In this document: one piece after another, positions 26,221 through 35,600 of the stretch | How the letters are laid out: the number at the start of each line of letters is the position of its first letter | Numbering within the stretch: position 1 is the first letter of the stretch | From: a virus | Length of the DNA: 35,856 nucleotides | Reading direction: 5' to 3' (one strand) | Virus record (IMG/VR): IMGVR_UViG_3300000101_000015 | Span: 1 to 35,856 of that record | Position numbers and translations under genes: made by a program | Notes under the pieces: generated by a model | What the model saw: only the letters and a program-made list of their open reading frames with translations | Databases searched by the model: none | What the model was told of the DNA's origin: nothing

Positions 26221-29160
26221 ATGGCTAAAGTAAGAATAAATAAATTACCACAAGGTTTTGAATTAGTTGATGGTAAGATAAAGAAGAAAGCTTTAAAAAG
26301 AGACGGTGGAATGATAACTGGTGACCAGGCTAATTATGGCTTAGTTACAACTCCTCAAGAGTTTTACGGACAGACAAATTTTAACAATGACAAAGATCAG
26401 TCTGTTAGATACAGCTTATCTAGTGTTGCTAGAGAAGATGCTAACGTAGAAGCAGAAGGTGGAGAAACTGTATTAACTGATCTTAGTGGTGATGGTCAAT
26501 TTGGATTATACGGAATAACAGGACCAAGACACTCTAGTGGTGGTGTTCCAATGTTTTTACCAGAGCAGTCTTTTATTTATTCAGATACTTCATCAATGAA
26601 GATGGATAAAAGTGAACTTGCTGAGTTTGGAATAGAATCAAGAAAGAAAAAAACACCAGCACAAGTATCCAGAAATTATCAACTCAATCCTTTTTACGCA
26701 GAAATAAATAGTCAATATGCAGATGACATATCAACTAGAAGTGCAGAGCTAATGCTCAAAAAGAATATGAGTAACTTATCTAAGTTAGCATTTGGACAAG
26801 AAATAAAAAAGAATTTTGAAGACGGTGTCCCTCTAGCAGCTTACCCCTATCTTACAGAGCAGGGTATAGATCCAATAGATTTTGCTGCAACTGTTGAAGA
26901 GCAAACTAGACAACAAAAAGAACTAGAGCTTATTGCTCAAATGCCACCTCAACAACAACAACAAATGCTTCAAATGCAAGCAATGATGAATAGTGTTGAT
27001 CAGCCACAGCAACAGCAACAGGGGATAGGAGATCCTTCTGCAGAAAATGCAGGAATGCAAGATCCTAGTAACTTAACTCCTGACCAACTTGCAGCTAGTG
27101 ATCAACAGTTAATGGCAACATTGCAAAAAGGTGGAGAAAAAGCTTCAGAATACTTTAATACACAAGGTGTACCTCAAGTAACTAACGAACCTGGCGCAGG
27201 GGGTCTATCATGGCCTTCTGCTATAGAAGATGCTATTTATAATGCAGATACTAAATTATGGGAATTTAATGGTGGTGGTGATTCTTTAAGTACTGATGAT
27301 CTTATAGCATTGGGTATGTCCTATGAACAAGGTATAATACCAGAAGATAGTCCTTATATGGCTTCAGAAACAGAAACTGCAGTAGAAACAGAAACTGCAG
27401 TTGAGGCACCTAATGGTGAAGTTGATGAAGTAACAGCTACAGTTGCTGTATCTACGGATGGTGTAACACTTGATAGTTCTACTGATCCTAATCCTACTTT
27501 AGAAATGCCTGCAGGGTTTCCAACAAATCATCCTGACTATGCTAAATTTAAAGCTGCGGTAGATAGTGGTAACTATACTATAATTGCAACAAGAGATGAA
27601 GTAAACGGAGGAACTAAATATGAAGCTGTAGAGATAATTAAACCTAATAACTTTGAAGATTTTGTTGAGGAAGAAGTAGAGCAGTTTAAAGTTTATGGAT
27701 CTACTGATGATATGATTACTGTAATCAGTCCAGAAGATTCAAAGATTAATGAAATATATGAAGGTGCTGATGCCAATAATGTTAGAATAAGAAAGGGTAT
27801 AGCATCAGGTCAAAAGAGACCAAGAGTTCAAGGACAGGTTCCTGAAGGTATTTCTTTTGGTGGTGATTTTTCTACTCCAGCAGCAGAAAAAGATTTTAAT
27901 ATACGTTATGGTGATGCTATAAAAGAAAGAATGCCTGAGTTTAATTATCAAATGAAATCAGGTGTTTGGAATGGAGACAAACCTATAGATGCTCAAGCTA
28001 AAAAATATTATAACCAGTGGATAAAAGCACAGGGTTTAATGCAAGATATTGAAAATGAGAATCATGCTAAAGCTTTTGGGCCTAATGCAAAAAGTAAACC
28101 TAGGATTTTATTTCCATGTAGTAATGACAGACCCGGTACATGTGTTGATGGTAAATTAGGTTTTGATACATTTAATAAAGGAAGAACATACATAAGGACA
28201 CAGGACCAAGATAGATTTGAAGGTTTTGTAGAAGATCCAAGAAAAACTCCTGAACCAGGGCCTATTCCTGGTGACCCGGTAGATCAACCAGATTGGTGGT
28301 GGCAAGATTTAAATAACATTGCTACTCAAAACTCTTTGGAGAATCCTTTGTTTATGCCTAATGTTCCAAAGATTCCACAAGAAAGAATTAATTATGTACT
28401 TGATGATTGGACTGGTAAAGCCAATATGATAAATGCAAACTTTAATGCTTATGCTAAAAATCTTAGAGCATTTGGAAAAGGTAAAGTTGCAGGGACAACT
28501 GCATATGGTAAAGCTGCTGAACAAATAGGACAAGCTGTAGGTAATACAACACAAGCTAATATCAAAACAATGAATTCTGTTGCAATACCACAAGCTCAAT
28601 TAAATTTAAGAACGGGTGTTGCTAATGCCAAAGCATTTCAAGATGAGTATGATGGAAGCATAAGAGCACTACAAAGATATGTTGATTTTGAAAATTGGAA
28701 TAAAAAGGAAACTAATAAGTTATATAATCAAGCAATAACTAATAGAGCAAATACATATAACATGAATATGCTTAAAGATGTTATGCAGACTAGTCCTGAC
28801 CTAGGTGGTATACAAACTAAAAAGTGGGACAAACCTTTAGACCCAAGTAAAGGGAAGGTTGACCCTAGTACAGCTAGATATGATGAAATGTTAGAATGGG
28901 AAGAAAAGATTAAAAAACAGAATCCTAAAATGGATGCTGAGGAAAGAAGAAAAAGATTAGAATATATTATGCAAGGTAAATTGACCAGCAATAATAGTAG
29001 ATCTAATAAGGATGGTTATGATGATATAAATAATAATGACGATCCTGCAAATGATTTTGACATACCATCTGTATCAGTACCAAATACTCAAGTAAGTAAA
29101 AAAGGAGGGGGAATGAAACGTTTTGCATACCCTTTCTATTCAGGAAAGATGGGTATATAA
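26221..29160 (+). CDS. Large virion cargo protein with GGETVL...GPRHSSGG block
   Basis: This 979-residue protein starts MAKVRINKLPQGFEL and has KRDGG at 26-30. Residues about 78-125 contain GGETVLTDLSGDGQFGLYG and GPRHSSGGVPMFLP followed by SFIYSDT, a block I recognise from internal virion proteins of crAss-like and marine Bacteroidota phages, function unknown. The Asp87/Asp91 loop could bind a metal. Gln-rich linkers (QQQQQMLQMQ, QPQQQQQG) and LQKGGE follow, then an acidic repeat region and a helical C-terminal third (TTAYGKAAEQIGQAVGNTTQ). The end is KKGGG (960-964) plus 15 residues. The protein is not membrane-like and has no recognised active site. It begins two bases after the upstream stop, so it belongs to the same cargo operon. 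Confidence 0.88.
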   Translation: MAKVRINKLPQGFELVDGKIKKKALKRDGGMITGDQANYGLVTTPQEFYGQTNFNNDKDQSVRYSLSSVAREDANVEAEGGETVLTDLSGDGQFGLYGITGPRHSSGGVPMFLPEQSFIYSDTSSMKMDKSELAEFGIESRKKKTPAQVSRNYQLNPFYAEINSQYADDISTRSAELMLKKNMSNLSKLAFGQEIKKNFEDGVPLAAYPYLTEQGIDPIDFAATVEEQTRQQKELELIAQMPPQQQQQMLQMQAMMNSVDQPQQQQQGIGDPSAENAGMQDPSNLTPDQLAASDQQLMATLQKGGEKASEYFNTQGVPQVTNEPGAGGLSWPSAIEDAIYNADTKLWEFNGGGDSLSTDDLIALGMSYEQGIIPEDSPYMASETETAVETETAVEAPNGEVDEVTATVAVSTDGVTLDSSTDPNPTLEMPAGFPTNHPDYAKFKAAVDSGNYTIIATRDEVNGGTKYEAVEIIKPNNFEDFVEEEVEQFKVYGSTDDMITVISPEDSKINEIYEGADANNVRIRKGIASGQKRPRVQGQVPEGISFGGDFSTPAAEKDFNIRYGDAIKERMPEFNYQMKSGVWNGDKPIDAQAKKYYNQWIKAQGLMQDIENENHAKAFGPNAKSKPRILFPCSNDRPGTCVDGKLGFDTFNKGRTYIRTQDQDRFEGFVEDPRKTPEPGPIPGDPVDQPDWWWQDLNNIATQNSLENPLFMPNVPKIPQERINYVLDDWTGKANMINANFNAYAKNLRAFGKGKVAGTTAYGKAAEQIGQAVGNTTQANIKTMNSVAIPQAQLNLRTGVANAKAFQDEYDGSIRALQRYVDFENWNKKETNKLYNQAITNRANTYNMNMLKDVMQTSPDLGGIQTKKWDKPLDPSKGKVDPSTARYDEMLEWEEKIKKQNPKMDAEERRKRLEYIMQGKLTSNNSRSNKDGYDDINNNDDPANDFDIPSVSVPNTQVSKKGGGMKRFAYPFYSGKMGI
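27367..27402 (+). repeat. Two 18-bp tandem repeats coding ETETAV
   Basis: Two copies of GAAACAGAAACTGCAGTw encode ETETAV-ETETAV in an acidic linker of the cargo protein at 26221. The copies differ only at the last base, unlike the strongly recoded fibre repeats, so this looks like a recent slippage duplication. Confidence 0.85.
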
Positions 29161-29165
29161 ACATT

Positions 29166-29196
29166 AAAGGTTTATTTAATTAAATAGGTAAACTTT
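29166..29196 (+). repeat. Imperfect inverted repeat centred on TATTTAATTAAATA
   Basis: A perfect 14-base palindrome (29173-29186) is flanked by AAAGGTTTA on the left and TAAACTTT on the right, which pair except for one base. It lies in the 59-base gap before the ATG at 29220. It may be a weak terminator hairpin or an operator. No T-run follows, so termination is uncertain. TAAATTTG at 29208-29215 resembles a -7 box but is very close to the start. Confidence 0.4.
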
Positions 29197-29219
29197 ATAA
29201 ATTATAGTAAATTTGAATT

Positions 29220-32200
29220 ATGGCTACATTTTTAAAAGGAGAGAAGAATTTTTACCCGGAGGTTAAGGCTTTTACACCAGATTATAAGTTTTTATCTGCA
29301 ACATTAGATGCAAGAGAAAGCAAGTATATGTCAGGGTGGGAAGCTACTAATGATGTATATAGTAGAGTATACTCTGATTTGAGTAGACAAGATAATAAAG
29401 AAATCCAATCACAGTTTATAGATAGCTTAACACCTAAGCTAGAAAAAATATCAGGTCTTGATTATTCTGTTGCAAGAAATGTAGATGCGGCCAAAGGTGT
29501 ATTTGCTCCTTTTTTTGAAGATGATTTAATTGTAAAAGATATTGTGTATACATCTACATATAAAGATCAATTAAAATTTGCAACACAACTGGAGAATGCA
29601 GCAGATCCAGAAGCACGTGAACTTTTTAACCCAATTGCAATAGAGGCAATGCAGTTTAGACTAAAAGAATTTCAAGAAGCTGGTAGAAATCAAGCATTAA
29701 ATATGAGGCTGCCAAAGTTTGTTGAAGATGCAGACTTAACTCAATATGCACAAACATATTTAAAAGAAAGAGGTTTAACAGCTGTACAAGATACATTTCA
29801 AGGAGGTGGTCCAGGTAAAGATGGAATTTATGGTACTGATGATGACAAAGCACCTAACACACATTTTATAATCAAGAAAAAAAACGGAGACCTGATTGAA
29901 GGTAGAGCACGTAATATGATTATGAATGACCTTTTAGATGATCCAAGAGTAAGACAATGGTATGATACAAGAGCATATGTAGAGAGTATGAGGTTTGCTG
30001 AAGGAGCAATGAAAGATGGTGCGGTAGAATCTAGGGCTCAAGGTGTAAGCATATGGGCTAAACAACAACTAGAAGTCTTACAGGATATTAATGGCAAGCA
30101 AACAGCAAGTACAGGTAATGAGATAAATAAAAGAAAATCAGCAAATGTTTCATGGGAATCTTATAAAGAATCAAAAGGACTTTTACCAGCTGAAAAGAAA
30201 CTGGTTGAAGAAAATAAGAGTACTATAGAACAGCTCCAAGATGATTTAGAAAGAAGACTTGGTACTAAAGAGTTTATAGAGATGCCAGACAATAGTGATG
30301 AAGCATCTGTTTCAAAAGCTTATGCAATACTTGCTAATCAATATATGATTCAAGACATGAATAGAGGAGCCTTTCAGTATGCCTATACTGATACGGAAGA
30401 AACTATGAGAGAGAATAAGTTTAAGCTTGAAGAGGTTAAACAAGGTTATGAGTTAAGTAAAATTAGATTGAAGGCATACTTTACTTCTAAACAATCAACG
30501 CAAGACTTTGATGAAGCTACTCTGTTGGCTGATCAAGATGGTAATATAAAAGCATCACTAGCTAATCAAGACTTTCAAAATAAATTAAAGTTACAACTTG
30601 CAGAAGATGAAAGCAAAGGAAAAGAACTAACAAAAAATAGACAGAGTTCAACATATGATCCAGGTAGACCGGGTTCTCAGTTATTTTCAATAAATGAAGA
30701 AGGAGAATTTAAGCATGATGGTTTTATGAACTCAAACACTAATGCAATTGCTAAAGATGAAGAAGCTTTTATAGTAGAGAAAGCAGATCTTATAAAAGAA
30801 ATGCTTGCATTAAGATATCCAGGTCAAGAAAAATACTCTATTAATATAGGTACAGAAGATGAGCCTAATATGGTAGAAAAAAACCTTGATGAGATTGGAA
30901 TATTACTTAATGAAAAAGTAAAAGTCTATAATAAAGATACGCAAACTGAAGAAGATTCAGATAAATTTGCAAACATAGGATTGTTAGAAACACTATTTAA
31001 AGACAACGCAAATTTCTTTGGTACTGAAAATGCAAAAAATGTATATAAAGAACACCCATCTTGGGTACTTGGTGATGACGGTGTTAGAAATTCAGGTGAT
31101 GAAGCTAATACTTCTTACAATAAAATGGTAGCAAGGTTATATGGTGTAGATCCACAGAACCCTGACCAACAAGGTATTATAACAAGAGAAAGTACTTTTA
31201 ATAAAATGGTTAAAAGAAATTCAGAGACTTGGTATAATGCTGCTGATAATGCTAACTCAGCATTAACTGCTGAAAAGGGGGGTAATGTGGCTTACACAGA
31301 AATGGTTAACGCTGGCTATCCTGTACCATATGTAATAGAAAATGGTGTAAAACAATTCATGAATAAGGCTGATTACGTTAAGAAGTTTACAGAGATGGCT
31401 ATGTCAGGATCAATTCAAAACTTTGATGTAACTGGTCTTGGTGGAGATGAAAATTCTGGTGATTCTAATCCTGATTGGATGGATAATCAATTAAAAATGA
31501 TACCCGGTTTGACAACTCCTATTCTTGTGAACTTGCCAGACATGGATGCTATTCAAGGTAAAGCAAGTTTTATGTATGAAACTTTAAAGCGATCAGCTAA
31601 CATGTATGTTGGGAATACAGATGTTCAAACTTACTTAGGTTTAAATAGAGAAACTAGTATACCGGGAAGCAACATTGCATTTACAACTACAGAAAGAGTT
31701 ACTAGTACAGCTAATCCATTACCAGGAACAGATGCATATAGAATCCAAATGCAAGTTCTTAATCAATACAAGCAAAGTAGTAAAGATCCTAATCAAATAG
31801 TTACAGTAATACAGATACCAGAAACTGTGCAAGATATAAAGTATATAGATGTTACTAAACCAGATTTAACTAGTGTGTCATCAAGAGCAGCAAACATGTT
31901 GTTTCAAGAAGCAATTGTAAAAGGTAATGAAGCTGCTAGCTTTTTTGAGATTGAGTACTTTCAGAACTATGGTGAAGAACAGTTTGATGACATGGGTGAA
32001 TTAATATCTGTTCCTAAAGCAGGGTATGTTATTAAAAACTTTGATCCTGCATTTATTAAAAAATTAGTAGAAGATGATAACACTCTAACTGATGACGCAA
32101 TAAACGCTGCAGCTAAAAGAGGTGTAATGTTTGTGTTTAAAAGAGATAGTGATATTAGCCCTGGTAGTTTTGAAAAATCATCAAAAGGTTCCTATATCAA

Positions 32201-32648
32201 AAAAGAAATTATGCTTTCTGATAATAATGTATTTAAATATACAAGCCCAGGAGATTTATTTTCTCCAGGTGCAGCAACTTTTCAACAAGTAAGTGAAGGC
32301 CATATAAATATTAGTCTTACAAGAAATGTTTACAATCCTTTGAGTACAGATCCTAGTAACCAATTTACAGTTGTAAATGATTCCCCAATAGAAATCAGGT
32401 ATGATGCAGGTGAAAATTATTCACTTGATCTTACAAAAAAATATGAACAAGTTCAAAACATACTTAAAGCAACTGAAAGAAATAACAATGCTGTTATGTT
32501 TCAGATGAGAGCTAAAAGTTTAACTGAGGAAAAATGGAAAACAGAATGGAAAGTAAAAAATCCTGGACTAAAGCCTGATGCTGCAGATGTAGCATATAAG
32601 ACAGCAATGGAACAAGTAAATAGTATTGAACAACTGCAAACTAAGTAA
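29220..32648 (+). CDS. Large helical virion cargo / ejection protein
   Basis: The 1142-residue protein starts MATFLKGEKNFYPEVKAFTP and is mostly charged helix. Examples are VYSDLSRQDNKEIQSQFIDS, IAIEAMQFRLKEFQEAGRNQ and a possible coiled coil near 326-350 (VEENKSTIEQLQDDLERRLG). Residues about 196-210 contain a compact Asp/Gly loop (GPGKDGIYGTDDDK) that could bind calcium. No signal peptide, membrane segment or catalytic motif is visible. Size, solubility and position among giant late genes fit the internal cargo proteins of crAss-like virions that are thought to be ejected into the host; this role is inferred. Six bases separate its stop from the next start. Confidence 0.87.
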   Translation: MATFLKGEKNFYPEVKAFTPDYKFLSATLDARESKYMSGWEATNDVYSRVYSDLSRQDNKEIQSQFIDSLTPKLEKISGLDYSVARNVDAAKGVFAPFFEDDLIVKDIVYTSTYKDQLKFATQLENAADPEARELFNPIAIEAMQFRLKEFQEAGRNQALNMRLPKFVEDADLTQYAQTYLKERGLTAVQDTFQGGGPGKDGIYGTDDDKAPNTHFIIKKKNGDLIEGRARNMIMNDLLDDPRVRQWYDTRAYVESMRFAEGAMKDGAVESRAQGVSIWAKQQLEVLQDINGKQTASTGNEINKRKSANVSWESYKESKGLLPAEKKLVEENKSTIEQLQDDLERRLGTKEFIEMPDNSDEASVSKAYAILANQYMIQDMNRGAFQYAYTDTEETMRENKFKLEEVKQGYELSKIRLKAYFTSKQSTQDFDEATLLADQDGNIKASLANQDFQNKLKLQLAEDESKGKELTKNRQSSTYDPGRPGSQLFSINEEGEFKHDGFMNSNTNAIAKDEEAFIVEKADLIKEMLALRYPGQEKYSINIGTEDEPNMVEKNLDEIGILLNEKVKVYNKDTQTEEDSDKFANIGLLETLFKDNANFFGTENAKNVYKEHPSWVLGDDGVRNSGDEANTSYNKMVARLYGVDPQNPDQQGIITRESTFNKMVKRNSETWYNAADNANSALTAEKGGNVAYTEMVNAGYPVPYVIENGVKQFMNKADYVKKFTEMAMSGSIQNFDVTGLGGDENSGDSNPDWMDNQLKMIPGLTTPILVNLPDMDAIQGKASFMYETLKRSANMYVGNTDVQTYLGLNRETSIPGSNIAFTTTERVTSTANPLPGTDAYRIQMQVLNQYKQSSKDPNQIVTVIQIPETVQDIKYIDVTKPDLTSVSSRAANMLFQEAIVKGNEAASFFEIEYFQNYGEEQFDDMGELISVPKAGYVIKNFDPAFIKKLVEDDNTLTDDAINAAAKRGVMFVFKRDSDISPGSFEKSSKGSYIKKEIMLSDNNVFKYTSPGDLFSPGAATFQQVSEGHINISLTRNVYNPLSTDPSNQFTVVNDSPIEIRYDAGENYSLDLTKKYEQVQNILKATERNNNAVMFQMRAKSLTEEKWKTEWKVKNPGLKPDAADVAYKTAMEQVNSIEQLQTK

Positions 32649-32654
32649 ATCAAC

Positions 32655-35600
32655 ATGGCTGAACTAAAGAATGAAGAGTTAAGTAACTCTACACCAGAAC
32701 AAGATTTAAGTTTAAAGGATCAGATTATTGGAGAATCATCTTCAATGAATCCAATTGATTCTTCTAAGCCTTACATGAATATTCAAGATATGCTTTCTGA
32801 TGATCCTAATCTTGTACCAGATCAATATAGAAATACAGTATCAGAATATAGAACGGCTATGGATCAATTTGGACCAGAGGCTATTGCTAATTCATACATG
32901 ACTGATTTTTATCCTGACTCTCCAGGATTAGCTACAGGAACATATAACCCAATGCCTGAAAAAAGTTCTTATGAGAATGAAATTTCAGCACTGAGAGATT
33001 CTTTAAGAGCACCATTAGAAAAAGAAGAGGGAACAATTTCCGCTCCAATCTGGGATAATGTTAGAGCATTAAACTTTGATAGAGCATATGAAAGCAATAT
33101 GTTTAGTGATATAGGTTTTACACCTTATGCTGACATGGATCAAACATATAATAGAAACCATAGTGCATGGGATGGTTGGTCTAGAGGATGGGATCAATTT
33201 AAAAATCTTGCTGGAACTGGTATGGTTTCTAGTTACAGATCTTTATATGATTTAATTGATGGTGATGATTATTTAAGCTCCCCAGATTTAGACTCCGCTT
33301 TTGAAATGGAGGATGCAATGAGAATAGGTGGAAGTACTGATGGAAGCTTTATGGGTAAGTTGGGTAACATAGGATTAAACTTTGGTTACACAGCTGGTAT
33401 TGTAGCTTCCGTTGCTGTAGAAGAAGCAGTAGCTGCGGTAGCTTCTGCAGCAATGACTATCCCTTCAGGTGGTGCAAGTTGGTCTGTATTTGGTGCAACA
33501 ACTTTAAGAAACTTAGGCCGTATAGGAAATCTTTTTGATTTTAAAAGAGCAGCATCAGCATCAGCTGCATTGTTAAAAAGTTTGAATAAAATAGAATCTT
33601 CAAGAGATTTTTATAGAGCATCTAAAGGAGCACTAAATGCTGGAGGTAAACTTTTTGTTCCTGAGATTACTCATGCAATTAAAAATTGGAAGACTACAGG
33701 TAATACTGCACAGAACTTATTAAATATAGGAAAGAACAGACATATCTTTGGTGCATTTTATAGAGATGTTAGAATGATTAATGCATCAATGTCTGAATCA
33801 AAGATGGAAGCCGGTATGGTTTATAACCGTGTTGAGCAAGATGCAATCAATTATTTTAATTATAAAAATGGTGTAGGTAAAGGGGTTACTAATGAGCAAG
33901 CTCAACAAGCAAGAGTGAAAGCAGCAGAAGCAGCATTCAGTGCTCAGATGAGAAACTTTTTAATCATACATGCTTCTAACAGAATTGTACTTAGAAATGC
34001 ATTTGGAGGATGGCAAAGAAAAATAGGAGAGGCAAGCAAAAGAGTTTTAGCTACTGGTGTTAAAGGACAAGCTACCAAAGGATCAAAATGGCTATTGTCA
34101 AGAATGAGACAAGAGTATAAAATATCTAAAGCCCTTAATGGTTGGAAAGCAGCACCTAAAGTAATGGGTTCTCAATTACTCAGATATGGTGCAGCTAATT
34201 TTGCTGAAGGTATACAAGAGGTTTCACAAGAAGCTATATCATCTGCAACAGTAGGTTACTATAGTTCTTTGTTGAGAGATCCACTAGCTGGAGCTCCAGG
34301 AACTTATGGTGCTTATGGTACACAAGCTGCTGGTAATTTATTTTCAGCAGAAGGAGCAGAGGTTTTTGCAAGTGGTTTTTTAATGGGTGGTCTGGCAGGA
34401 CCATATCAACAAGTGCTTTTCCAAGGAATGCCTGCATTATACAGAAGAGGTCAATCTGCTTATAATAAAAAGTATAAGATGCAAGAGGATGGTAAATACT
34501 CCAACCCTTACAAAGAATATAATGATGCACGTGAGAAAGCTGTTGATGATATTGTTTCTCAAGTTAATAAGTTTGCTGATGCAACTTATGATGGTAAAAA
34601 TCCTTTACAAGGTATACTTTCACCAGAGCAATTAAAGCTATCAATGCAAAAACAAATTGCAGGAGAAATAAATTTGAACATTGCTGTGGGTGATAGAAAA
34701 TCATATTTTGATAATAGAAATATGTCTGAGTTCAATAACCTTTACACTGCATATCAAAATGGTTCAATAAAATTTCAAAAAGATGACTTGAAAGCATTGT
34801 CTAAATTAAATGATAAAGACTTAGAAGCAGCATTTGGAGATACTAAAAGAACAGCAAAATCATTAAGAAAAAAAATAGGAAGACAACTAAATCTTATAGA
34901 TGAGTATGGTAAAAACTATGCTGGTAAGTTAGAAGGTATATTTCCTAGTAACAGATATGATTTGTCTCAGTTAAAAAGAGGTACTGTAGAATATGAAAAA
35001 ATGGCTTTTAGAAAGCAAGCATTTGAACACTCAAAAATGCTTTACATATTCACTAATGAATCTTTCAAAGATGCTGTTAAGAGACAAGCACAAATAGAAC
35101 AAGAACTAGAATCTGAACCATTGTTTGGTAATCAATCATTTACTGATATAAGATTGCTGTATACAAACGATACTATACAAGAAGAGCTTTCTGTTTTACA
35201 AGATGAGATTAATGCTTCAGAAAACTTAACTCCTAAAGAGAAAGAGTTAACTGCAAAAAGAAAAAAGAAAAGAGCAGCATTAGAAAAGTACTCTAAAATT
35301 TTTAATGACCCAAAGAACCAAACTAAAAAAGGATACTTTGCTAAAAATAAAGTAAATAGCTCAGGGCTAAAGGGGGCTTTTAAAGAATACATACAAATGC
35401 TTGCAGGTAGTAATAATGATTTTATTAACTACAGCAATATAGATAACGCATTAACATTGCTTACAGATCATGTAGCCTTACAAGAAGATGCATCTGCATT
35501 TAGTAAGTCAGTGGATTGGTTAGCTAACCCAGAAGGTCAGAAGCAAATAGAAGATAGAACAACTGAGTATTTAGAGTTCCTATACAGTAACAGAAAAGAA

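Noticed and set aside
29040-29080. NDFDIP in the cargo protein as a possible DFDxD catalytic motif of crAss-like virion RNA polymerase
   Set aside because: The third Asp is missing and the surroundings are a low-complexity linker near the C-terminus. No polymerase-like context is seen.
34234-34635. Short open frames on both strands near the right end
   Set aside because: Both lie inside the long open frame that starts at 32655 and have no leader or recognisable protein pattern.
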